A stretch of 12,422 nucleotides of DNA, from the NCBI GenBank assembly GCA_947632685.1, contig CANRQD010000031.1:1-12422 (forward strand). Direction: 5' to 3'. This document shows positions 6,746-12,422 of the stretch, one piece after another. Under the pieces are notes generated by a model, which had not been told where the DNA came from, made no database searches, and saw only the letters and a program-made list of their open reading frames with translations. This DNA comes from an uncultured Bacilli bacterium. GTDB lineage: Bacteria; Bacillota_I; Bacilli_A; RF39; UBA660. Each line of letters starts with the position of its first letter. Positions within the stretch are counted from its first letter, which is position 1. Both the position numbers and the translations under genes were made by a program.

Positions 6746-7834
6746 ATTAATATTTTTAACTATATACTTCTTTAAATTTCTATTATGATTTTTTAACCTA
6801 TTATATAATACTTCTTTTTCTAAATCATCATATATTAGTTTTATATATTCACCAGGTGGTTTATTAATTATTTTTATTATTTGATCACTAGTTATATCTA
6901 AATCTTTCTTTGAATGAATTTTTAACTTATTATATAACTTTGTAATCTTCTTTTTATCAAGACCTTTTATTGCGCCTGCCTGTTGATTTATATATAAACC
7001 ATACTTATATAGTACTAAGGCATCATAATTATCTAATTTTAATGCTTTATTTATATTAATAATCATTTCCTTTTCTGTATTATTAAAAGGATAAATATCA
7101 GTTACATTTAAAATACTCCATACACACATTAATGATTCAGTATTTTTTATATCTTTTAATCTTTCTAATTCTAACTCTTTATCAAGTCCAAATTTTAATA
7201 ACAATTCTATTCCTTTTTTGGCATTTACATTAGAAAATATCTTATCTAATTCTTCTTTTTTTCTATTATAGGATATATTTTTTAATAGATACTTTTTAGC
7301 TTTAATTGCTTCTTCTACTTCAATATCTAATTCAAATCCTAAATTGCTAGCAAAACGTACTGCCCTTAACATTCTTAAACTATCTTCTTCAAATTTTTCT
7401 TTTGCATTACCTACAGTTTTTATTATTCTTTTTTTTAAATCATCCTGCCCTTTTAAAAAATCAATTATATCTCCATTTTTATCTATACATATAGTATTAA
7501 TAGTAAAATCTCTTCTTGTTAAGTCTTTATATAAATCATCAATATATTCAATCTTTTCTGGTTTTCTATTATTTGTATAACTTATTTCTTTTCTAAACGT
7601 TGTTATTTCATATCTTGTCCCACTATTATTTATAGTAACTGCACCATAATCAGCTGAAGGTATACAAGCATTATCAAATATCTCCTGTAATTCTTTTGGA
7701 GTAGCATTAGTAGTAATATCTATATCGTTAGAATTTATTCCCAATAAATAATCTCTTACAAACCCACCTACAATATATGCTTTATAACCATTGTCACATA
7801 TAATATTTAATATTTTTAATGCATTATCTAACAT
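6737..7834 (-). CDS. cca: CCA tRNA nucleotidyltransferase (class II)
   Basis: Adds or repairs the 3'-terminal CCA of tRNAs from CTP and ATP. The 365-aa product has the class II head-domain signatures: GGFVRDYLLG (23-32), the metal-binding DID (Asp37, Asp39), RRDFTIN (107-113) for ribose recognition, and EDSLRMLRAVRFA (150-162), where Glu150, Asp151 and Arg154 belong to the nucleotide-selecting template region. The helical body and tail are divergent and rich in Lys, Asn and Ile. It is slightly shorter than the B. subtilis enzyme (about 397 aa). ATG 7834 has TAGGTGG (7845-7839) upstream. The gene starts 40 nt after the EEP-family gene on the same strand and is probably cotranscribed with it. 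The family also contains poly(A) polymerases; Firmicutes members of this kind are normally CCA-adding. Confidence 0.93.
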   Translation of the reverse strand: MLDNALKILNIICDNGYKAYIVGGFVRDYLLGINSNDIDITTNATPKELQEIFDNACIPSADYGAVTINNSGTRYEITTFRKEISYTNNRKPEKIEYIDDLYKDLTRRDFTINTICIDKNGDIIDFLKGQDDLKKRIIKTVGNAKEKFEEDSLRMLRAVRFASNLGFELDIEVEEAIKAKKYLLKNISYNRKKEELDKIFSNVNAKKGIELLLKFGLDKELELERLKDIKNTESLMCVWSILNVTDIYPFNNTEKEMIININKALKLDNYDALVLYKYGLYINQQAGAIKGLDKKKITKLYNKLKIHSKKDLDITSDQIIKIINKPPGEYIKLIYDDLEKEVLYNRLKNHNRNLKKYIVKNINKY

Positions 7835-7874
7835 TATACCACCTAATTTTATTGTACCAAATTTTTTATTATAT

Positions 7875-8597
7875 TTATATAGTAACTTCTATTATTATAG
7901 GTTTATGGTCACTAATTTTACTATTAAGTTTAGGTATACTTACATTATTAATTTCCCATTTATTAGGAATAAATATATGATCTATTGGCAATTTTCTCAC
8001 TTTATGTGTTGGAATATTAATATCAACCCTTTTATAATTTAATTTATTCAATTTATCTATAAAATCATTAAATTCAATATCTTCTACGATTGTATTAAAA
8101 TCTCCCATTAAAATAGTATCTATACTATCTTTTTTTAATATGTTTATGATTCTTATTAACTGCTTAGCTCTAATAGATTTTTTTCTATGCTCTAAATGAG
8201 TATTAATTACTCTTAATTTTTTATTATTAACTTTTATATATAACATTGTAACTATTCTTGGTAATCTAGGGAAAAATGGAAGATGAATTGTCTTTACATT
8301 TAATATCTTTTTATTAGTTATTATACTATTTGTTTCATTATATTTTTTTATAATTGGAATTAAATTTCCTAACCATGTAAATCTATATTTACCAACAATC
8401 TTATATTTATTATTTATAAATTTTAATAACCTTCTTTTATAATTGCTAGTTAATTCTTGAATACCCATAATATCTATATTATTATCATTTATAAATTCAA
8501 CTAACTCTTTAACATGATCACCATAAGAATCAATACCTGAATAATCTTTTAATTTATATTTATTTTGGACATTAAATGTTGCAATAGTAAGTTTCAT
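7875..8597 (-). CDS. Endonuclease/exonuclease/phosphatase (EEP) family protein
   Basis: Metal-dependent phosphodiesterase of the EEP superfamily (DNase I/ExoIII/sphingomyelinase fold), 240 aa. The catalytic motifs occur in order: TFNVQ (Asn9), IQELT (Glu48), INTHLEH (His134), MGDFNT (Asp166, Asn168), IDHIF (Asp206, His207) and SDHKPI (Asp230, His231). There is no signal peptide or membrane segment, so it is probably cytoplasmic. The substrate cannot be told from motifs: family members cut DNA, RNA or phospholipids, or dephosphorylate small molecules. It lacks extra domains and is near the minimal length of the fold. ATG 8597 is preceded by AGGTGG (8607-8602). It lies immediately after the HU terminator and upstream of cca, suggesting expression by readthrough from HU or from a weak promoter not identified here. 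Confidence 0.87.
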   Translation of the reverse strand: MKLTIATFNVQNKYKLKDYSGIDSYGDHVKELVEFINDNNIDIMGIQELTSNYKRRLLKFINNKYKIVGKYRFTWLGNLIPIIKKYNETNSIITNKKILNVKTIHLPFFPRLPRIVTMLYIKVNNKKLRVINTHLEHRKKSIRAKQLIRIINILKKDSIDTILMGDFNTIVEDIEFNDFIDKLNKLNYKRVDINIPTHKVRKLPIDHIFIPNKWEINNVSIPKLNSKISDHKPIIIEVTI

Positions 8598-8619
8598 ATA
8601 GCCACCTTTTTTCTATATA

Positions 8620-8642
8620 AAAAGCACCATATGGTGCCTTTT
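8620..8642 (-). terminator. Rho-independent terminator of the HU gene
   Basis: The palindrome GCACCATATGGTGC (8624-8637) folds into a 5-bp GC-rich stem with an ATAT loop. On the minus strand it is preceded by AAAAG and followed by TTTTTATATAG. It lies 8 nt past the HU stop and just before the EEP gene's ribosome binding site, so it probably limits readthrough into EEP-cca. Confidence 0.8.
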
Positions 8643-8649
8643 AATTTTA

Positions 8650-8922
8650 TTAATTTACAGCGTCTTTTAATGCAGAACCAGGTTTGAATGTAACAGCATT
8701 TCTAGCAGCGATTTTAACTGTTTCACCAGTTCTAGGATTACGTCCTTCACGAGCTGCTCTTTTTGAAACTGCAAATGTACCAAATCCAACTAGTGGAATT
8801 TTATCTCCCTTTGCTAATGTTTCTGTAACTACAGCTATAAAAGCATCAAGTGCTTTAGTTGCATCAGATTTAGTTAATCCAGCATTTTCAGCTATAGCTT
8901 CTACTAATTCTACTTTTTTCAT
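8650..8922 (-). CDS. hup: DNA-binding protein HU
   Basis: Histone-like nucleoid protein that bends and compacts DNA as a dimer. The product has the standard length of 90 aa. The helical dimerisation half (1-45, with LVEAIAENAGLTKSDATKALDAF) is followed by the conserved VGFGTFAV strand (45-52) and the DNA-embracing beta arm with RNPRTGE (61-67), including the intercalating Pro63, and then FKPGSALKDAVN at the end. AAGGGAGGT (8940-8932) precedes ATG 8922. A possible promoter has -35 TTGCAC (8998-8993), and a dedicated terminator follows the gene, so it is likely monocistronic. Codon use is less AT-biased than its neighbours (many GCT/GCA Ala, GGT, CGT), as expected of a highly expressed protein. 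Confidence 0.97.
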   Translation of the reverse strand: MKKVELVEAIAENAGLTKSDATKALDAFIAVVTETLAKGDKIPLVGFGTFAVSKRAAREGRNPRTGETVKIAARNAVTFKPGSALKDAVN

Positions 8923-8945
8923 AAATTATATACCTCCCTTGTATT

Positions 8946-8962
8946 TAAGCATTGTATGCTTA
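8946..8962 (-). promoter_or_regulatory. Inverted repeat in the HU leader
   Basis: A perfect 7-bp inverted repeat with 3-nt spacer, TAAGCAT-TGT-ATGCTTA, lies 6 nt upstream of the HU ribosome binding site and downstream of the putative promoter. It could be an mRNA hairpin in the leader or an operator site. No T-tract follows, so it is not a terminator. Confidence 0.5.
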
Positions 8963-8969
8963 CATAATG

Positions 8970-8998
8970 AATTTATCATAAATTTATTTAAAGTGCAA
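8970..8998 (-). promoter_or_regulatory. Putative HU promoter
   Basis: Minus-strand TTGCAC (8998-8993) is followed at 16-17 nt by an AT-rich -10 candidate (ATAAAT or TAAATT, about 8976-8970). Neither box is perfect, but this is the only plausible pair in the short gap upstream of HU. Confidence 0.35.
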
Positions 8999-9024
8999 TA
9001 AAAATACTTAAAAATTCACTTATT

Positions 9025-9366
9025 TTACTTATTTTTTGTAAGTTTTTTATCAATAGACTCTAAAATTGAAATAATATGTCCCATTCCATAAAATAAGACA
9101 CATACTAAAAATGAAATTAACCATATTGATAAAGTTAATGAAAAATTAAATTCTGTTGTACTGCAAGTTGATGAATATATATTTGAAGTAGTACCACATG
9201 CTGGAAATAAATTTCCAAAAATTATTCCTACACAAAATGCTATACCAAAAGTAACTAAAGCAACTATTTGATAATTATTTAAATTATGTGATTTTACTTC
9301 CGTAGTAACCTTTTTTAATGTAGGAAGCTCTTTTTTTACTTTATCTATCTCATCAAACATATTCAT
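9025..9366 (-). CDS. Two-pass membrane protein, 113 aa, unknown function
   Basis: Small membrane protein, family not recognised. Residues 1-30 are polar and charged (FDEIDKVKKELPTLKKVTTEVKSHN). A first transmembrane helix lies at about 33-53 (VALVTFGIAFCVGIIFG). A loop of about 20 residues holds two cysteines (in PACGTTSNIYSSTCS), and a second helix spans about 76-97 (SLTLSIWLISFLVCVLF). The end is basic and amphipathic (SILESIDKKLTKNK). With both ends in the cytoplasm the two loop cysteines would face outside and could form a disulfide (inference). ATG 9366 is preferred over ATG 9360 because AGGTGG (9380-9375) is 8 nt upstream. It starts 3 nt after the stop of the larger membrane protein gene, so the two are cotranscribed and probably act together. 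Confidence 0.8.
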   Translation of the reverse strand: MNMFDEIDKVKKELPTLKKVTTEVKSHNLNNYQIVALVTFGIAFCVGIIFGNLFPACGTTSNIYSSTCSTTEFNFSLTLSIWLISFLVCVLFYGMGHIISILESIDKKLTKNK

Positions 9367-9369
9367 ATA

Positions 9370-10032
9370 CTACACCACCTGATCTTTTTTAGTTTCCTTT
9401 TTTCTTTTCTTCTTATCATTATTTACTTTTTTTTCATCAATATAAACTTTATATAAATATATATATCTACTTAAAATACAAGTATAAATACAACCTAATA
9501 TAGATATTATTGTCCCCGCCATAGTTGAAGTTTGAATTAAATTAACTGTTAATAAAATTATTGATAATATAACTAAAGTATAATAATAACTTTCACCTTT
9601 TATTTCATTTAATGGAGATTTTTCTAATTTAAAATCCTTCCATAGTCTAGTATCAATTAATAGAGTATGTATTAAATATATTAATAATATTATATTAATA
9701 GCAAGACCTACTAATGATGTTAATCCAAAAGATTGAATTATTGTCAAAATACCTGTTACGGAAAATACTAAATATACTATAATCAAAAATACATTTAAAT
9801 GATTAAAATGTTTTTTACCAGACAACGTTTTTAAAGGAATAAAATATATTAAGCCCAGAATATAAATACTATTATGATTTAACAAACTCCTTAATATATC
9901 ATTTGTACCAATATTATTTTTTACTGCAAATGATTGAGATAAAACTATAATTAATACTGCTATTGATATCGCTAAAGTTGTAATAAAATTTGGATTATTA
10001 TACCAATACACTTCTTTTTTATTTTCTTCCAT
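9370..10032 (-). CDS. Multi-pass membrane protein, 220 aa, unknown function
   Basis: Integral membrane protein with roughly six hydrophobic helices (about 15-35, 55-68, 79-99, 104-126, 149-167 and 170-192), starting with a short polar N terminus (MEENKKEVYWYNNPN) and ending in a strongly basic tail (KKVNNDKKKRKKETKKDQ). No transporter, enzyme or stress-sensor motif was recognised. The basic tail is presumably cytoplasmic by the positive-inside rule. ATG 10032 has AGGAGTGG (10044-10037) upstream and an extended -10 promoter just before that. It is the first gene of a two-gene operon with the 113-aa membrane protein, whose ribosome binding site lies inside this gene's final codons. A cell-envelope role is possible but unproven. 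Confidence 0.8.
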   Translation of the reverse strand: MEENKKEVYWYNNPNFITTLAISIAVLIIVLSQSFAVKNNIGTNDILRSLLNHNSIYILGLIYFIPLKTLSGKKHFNHLNVFLIIVYLVFSVTGILTIIQSFGLTSLVGLAINIILLIYLIHTLLIDTRLWKDFKLEKSPLNEIKGESYYYTLVILSIILLTVNLIQTSTMAGTIISILGCIYTCILSRYIYLYKVYIDEKKVNNDKKKRKKETKKDQVV

Positions 10033-10050
10033 ATTACCACTCCTATACTA

Positions 10051-10059
10051 AGTATATCA
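10051..10059 (-). promoter_or_regulatory. Extended -10 promoter of the membrane-protein operon
   Basis: Minus-strand TGATATACT (10059-10051) matches the extended -10 form TGnTATACT (5 of 6 at the -10). It lies 6 nt upstream of AGGAGTGG. No clear -35 box is seen, as is common for extended -10 promoters. The resulting leader would be short. Confidence 0.4.
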
Positions 10060-10105
10060 TAACTAATATGTAATTTATATGAAATTTTGATTTTTATTTT
10101 TATAT

Positions 10106-10138
10106 AATGTAAAAAGAAAAAGATTAATAATTAATCTT
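10106..10138 (-). terminator. Terminator after the Rpn-family gene
   Basis: Minus-strand stem AAGATTAA (10138-10131) pairs perfectly with TTAATCTT (10127-10120) around a 3-nt loop, followed by TTTCTTTTTACATT. The stem is AT-rich but the T-tract is good. It lies 20 nt past the stop of the nuclease gene. Confidence 0.6.
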
Positions 10139-10158
10139 CTATAAAAAAATTCAATATT

Positions 10159-11400
10159 TTAATTTGTCAAATTATTTATTTCTTCTATGGATAAAGATGT
10201 TAATTCAGATATCAATTCATTATTCATTCCCTTTTCTTTCATTTTTTTAGCTATTGATAAGGAGGTTTCATTTGTTCCCTCTTGAATTCCTTTTCCTATA
10301 TATTCAGCTGGTTTTACATCTTCTGCTATTTCTTTTATCTTATTTATATCTAACTTTGTTATATCTGATACTATATTTTTATCCATTCCTCTTTTTAATA
10401 AATCTTTGGCTATAGATATAGAAATTTCTTTTTTACCTTCTTTGAGTCCTTTTTCTAGACCCTTTTCTATATATTCATCTCTTATTGAATTTTCTATCTT
10501 CCTATTATCTTCTTCTGCACTCATATATTCTCTATATTCATCTGGCTTTATATCTTTTGCCATTTCTTTTATCTTATTTATATCTAACTTTGTTATATCT
10601 GATACTATATTCTTATCCATTCCTCTTTTTAATAAATCTTTAGCTATAGATATAGAAATTTCTTTTTTACCTTCTTTGAGTCCTTTTTCTAGACCCCTTT
10701 CTATACCCTTTTCTATATATTCATCTCTTATTGAATTTTCTATCTTTCTATTATCTTCTTCTGCACTCATATATTCCCTAAATTCTTCTTCTTCATTTAC
10801 CCTTTGTATTTCACCCATATACTTTAACACCAACCTATCTTTCTTCGATAGACTTTTTAATTCTTCTGGTAGTAAGTTTAACATCATTATATATTTATTT
10901 TCTTCTATCTCTTTTTCATTCTTATTGTACCAAATTTCCATATATTTTTCCATATTTAATTCATATATTATTAAGTTATTTATATATTTATTTCTACATT
11001 CATCTTGTACCATATATTTTCTTATTAATTCACTATATTTTAACCCATAACTTATATTTATTTGTACTACTAATGTATTCTCATTATAAGATTCTCCTTT
11101 TAATGTACTATGTGAATATATATCACATATATATGAAAAATTTCTTGGTTTTACATAATTTTCTGTACTTGTATTTACTTCTACTTCTATATATCCTATA
11201 TTTGTTTTTAAATTTAAATCTAGATGTTTTCTTTTTAATTTTATATTATCCGTATTTCTTTCTAAATTTAAATATTTTATTTCCTCTATTTTTACCTTTA
11301 GAATACTTTCTAATAACTTTGTTAATATATCTTTATTATTTTCATTCATAAAGACCTCTTTAAATGCTCTATCATATCTACAGGTATAAAATTTCTGCAT
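10159..11400 (-). CDS. Rpn/PD-(D/E)XK nuclease family (transposase-like) protein with duplicated C-terminal module
   Basis: Member of the Rpn/YhgA-like PD-(D/E)XK family (often named PDDEXK transposase; E. coli relatives are recombination-promoting nucleases). 413 aa. The N-terminal nuclease domain starts with YDRAFKEVFMNENNKDIL (9-26) and has candidate metal ligands Asp61 (HLDLNL) and Glu72 (YIEVEVN). The residue usually Gln or Lys two positions after that Glu is Glu74 here. Residues 130-206 are helical. The C-terminal part consists of charged helical modules: two nearly identical copies (about 207-289 and 290-367) each with MSAEEDNRKIENSIRDEYIEKG, GLEKGLKEGK and SIAKDLLKRGMDKNIVSDITKL, then a degenerate third (about 368-411). 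AAAGGAG (11414-11408) precedes ATG 11400. It has its own terminator and no insertion-sequence ends, so it looks like a single-gene unit, possibly a mobile-type or defence-type nuclease (inference). Confidence 0.85.
   Translation of the reverse strand: MQKFYTCRYDRAFKEVFMNENNKDILTKLLESILKVKIEEIKYLNLERNTDNIKLKRKHLDLNLKTNIGYIEVEVNTSTENYVKPRNFSYICDIYSHSTLKGESYNENTLVVQINISYGLKYSELIRKYMVQDECRNKYINNLIIYELNMEKYMEIWYNKNEKEIEENKYIMMLNLLPEELKSLSKKDRLVLKYMGEIQRVNEEEEFREYMSAEEDNRKIENSIRDEYIEKGIERGLEKGLKEGKKEISISIAKDLLKRGMDKNIVSDITKLDINKIKEMAKDIKPDEYREYMSAEEDNRKIENSIRDEYIEKGLEKGLKEGKKEISISIAKDLLKRGMDKNIVSDITKLDINKIKEIAEDVKPAEYIGKGIQEGTNETSLSIAKKMKEKGMNNELISELTSLSIEEINNLTN
10301..10534. repeat. Direct repeat copy A (234 bp) in the Rpn-family gene
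   Basis: This stretch aligns without gaps, except for one 12-nt indel, to the adjacent 10535-10780. By eye there are 9 substitutions over 234 bp. It encodes the C-terminal-side copy of the module. Both lengths are multiples of three, so the frame is kept. Confidence 0.95.
10535..10780. repeat. Direct repeat copy B (246 bp) in the Rpn-family gene
   Basis: Directly abuts copy A. It carries 12 extra bases (around 10694-10705) that add one 4-residue unit to the EKGI-ERGL-EKGL-KEGK run. Low divergence between copies indicates recent duplication by unequal exchange or slippage. Confidence 0.95.
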
Positions 11401-11466
11401 ACAAAAACTCCTTTCACTTTTTATATTCGCAAAAGAAGTTTATTTTCCCTTACTTTTTTTAATTTT

Positions 11467-12422
11467 TTACTTATTTATTTCTACTACTGCTCTTGCACCA
11501 GCGTTAGGAAACAAAACATCATGACCACTAATGCTACCCTTTGTATACACAAAAATTGCATGTATTTTACTATCAGAGTAAGCTGACATGGTCCAGTAGC
11601 CATTATCTGTTCCATCATTTTCTGATCCTCCATATTGTATAGAATTACTTAAATAATTGTACATAAAAACTGGACAAGAACTTTCTTTAAATAAACAACC
11701 TGTACTTCCTGCTTCTTGTGCTGTTATCATTCTTGCTTTTGCTTTTCTTGTATTTAATGTTTCACTTGTATATGTATTTACCTTACAATTTACTTTATAA
11801 TCTGAACTATAAGTACAGCCCGTAAAAGCATTATCATAAAAATTAGTTTCTCCTGCAGTATACTTTATTTCATTTACATTATTCCAATCTTTTGTTGCTT
11901 TTTCTAATACTTGTAATACTGTTAATGGACCTTTACTATTGTCTTTGTTTTCATTATCATACCAAACTGTATCATGTACAATATTCTTTTGACTTTGTAA
12001 TATCATTTTTTCTCCATCATCATGTATTACGTGAAATCTTATTATATTATTTCCACTATCATTATTTACTTTATAGTCTATTATTGTTCCAGTTGGGCAA
12101 CTACTTTTTGCTTTATTATCATAACAACTTGTTATAAAACAATTTTCTTCATTCCCTGTTATACAATATGTATTAGATCCATTATCTTCATCATATTTAT
12201 ATGCTTTTACTATATTACGATTTGGATTATCATTTGGTATATATTCTTTACATGAATTTGTTTTTTTATATAAGTCATCTAAAGCTGCTTGTACTGTTTT
12301 ATTTCCACTCGTTGAATTAGTATATAATACTTCATCTCCTGTTAATACTTGCTCTGCTGCATATGTTCCCATTGTTGATACTATTAATCCTACTATTATT
12401 CCTATTATTACTTTGTAATGCT
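11467..12422 (-). CDS. Cysteine-rich secreted/surface protein, 5'-truncated by the window edge
   Basis: Predicted exported protein, 317 codons visible; the 5' end lies beyond 12422. The ATG at 12372 is not the real start: the frame stays open to the edge and upstream codons encode a hydrophobic export signal (YKVIIGIIVGLIVS) running into MGTYAAEQ. After the signal comes VLYTNSTSGNKTVQAALDDLYKK, a short motif typical of large paralogous surface-protein sets in uncultured gut Bacilli (from memory, not searched). The mature part has about ten cysteines, several in spaced pairs such as TYCITGNEENCFITSCYD, suggesting disulfides. The end (GYWTMSAYSD through GARAVVEINK) resembles the C-terminal strand region of exported DUF6273/formylglycine-like domains, weakly. 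It has no sorting signal or C-terminal membrane anchor, so it may stay attached by its N-terminal helix. Function unknown. Confidence 0.82.
   Translation of the reverse strand, partial: HYKVIIGIIVGLIVSTMGTYAAEQVLTGDEVLYTNSTSGNKTVQAALDDLYKKTNSCKEYIPNDNPNRNIVKAYKYDEDNGSNTYCITGNEENCFITSCYDNKAKSSCPTGTIIDYKVNNDSGNNIIRFHVIHDDGEKMILQSQKNIVHDTVWYDNENKDNSKGPLTVLQVLEKATKDWNNVNEIKYTAGETNFYDNAFTGCTYSSDYKVNCKVNTYTSETLNTRKAKARMITAQEAGSTGCLFKESSCPVFMYNYLSNSIQYGGSENDGTDNGYWTMSAYSDSKIHAIFVYTKGSISGHDVLFPNAGARAVVEINK

Noticed and set aside
7851..7859. Extended -10-like TGGTACAAT before cca
   Set aside because: The transcription start would fall inside or at the cca ribosome binding site, leaving no usable leader.
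10301..10780. CRISPR array or minisatellite
   Set aside because: Only two long abutting copies without spacers, in frame within a coding region; a gene-internal duplication explains them.
10406..11050. Long plus-strand frame opposite the Rpn-family gene
   Set aside because: It is hydrophobic low-complexity sequence that mirrors the repeats of the real minus-strand gene; no ribosome binding site and no family resemblance.
10159..11400. Insertion sequence carrying the transposase-like gene
   Set aside because: No terminal inverted repeats or target-site duplication were seen around the gene; the family name transposase is historical.
11892..12255. Two overlapping plus-strand frames opposite the truncated surface protein
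   Set aside because: Tyr/Ile/Leu-rich translations without start signals, typical antisense shadows of AT-rich genes.

Overview
The window looks like chromosomal DNA from a very AT-rich, walled member of the Bacillota (class Bacilli, possibly an uncultured gut lineage of the RF39 type). Several observations support this: the recU-ponA pair facing dnaD-nth, AGGAGG-type ribosome binding sites, a bifunctional penicillin-binding protein, and a sortase-type surface anchor. TGA is used as a stop codon (recU, dnaD) and TGG encodes Trp, so the standard bacterial code applies rather than the Mycoplasma code. The lineage is inferred from gene content only.

Layout, left to right. At 113-1396 (minus) lies a secreted surface protein with an NPDTS sorting signal. 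Its promoter region carries a G7 tract between consensus -35 and -10 boxes. A 34-codon small ORF with its own promoter and ribosome binding site (1490-1594, minus) is divergent from the plus-strand operon recU-ponA (1740-5104), which encodes Holliday-junction resolvase and class A PBP1. A bidirectional terminator (5109-5150) separates ponA from the convergent operon dnaD, nth and a 73-codon unknown gene (6679 down to 5175). Upstream, all on the minus strand, come cca (tRNA CCA-adding enzyme), an EEP-family phosphodiesterase/nuclease gene, and the HU gene, which has its own terminator.

The right third is more accessory. A two-gene membrane-protein operon of unknown function (10032 down to 9025) is followed by an Rpn/PD-(D/E)XK nuclease-family gene (11400-10159). 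This gene carries a recent in-frame tandem duplication of about 240 bp in its C-terminal region. Last is a cysteine-rich secreted or surface protein that runs off the right edge.

The housekeeping genes cover recombination and repair (RecU, Nth), replication initiation (DnaD), nucleoid structure (HU), wall synthesis (PBP1) and tRNA maturation (Cca). No CRISPR array, tRNA, rRNA, insertion sequence or prophage was seen. The two most interesting signals are the possible phase-variable promoter of the anchored surface protein and the duplicated Rpn C-terminal module with a possible internal translation start. Neither proves a new system, and the rest of the window is fairly conventional.
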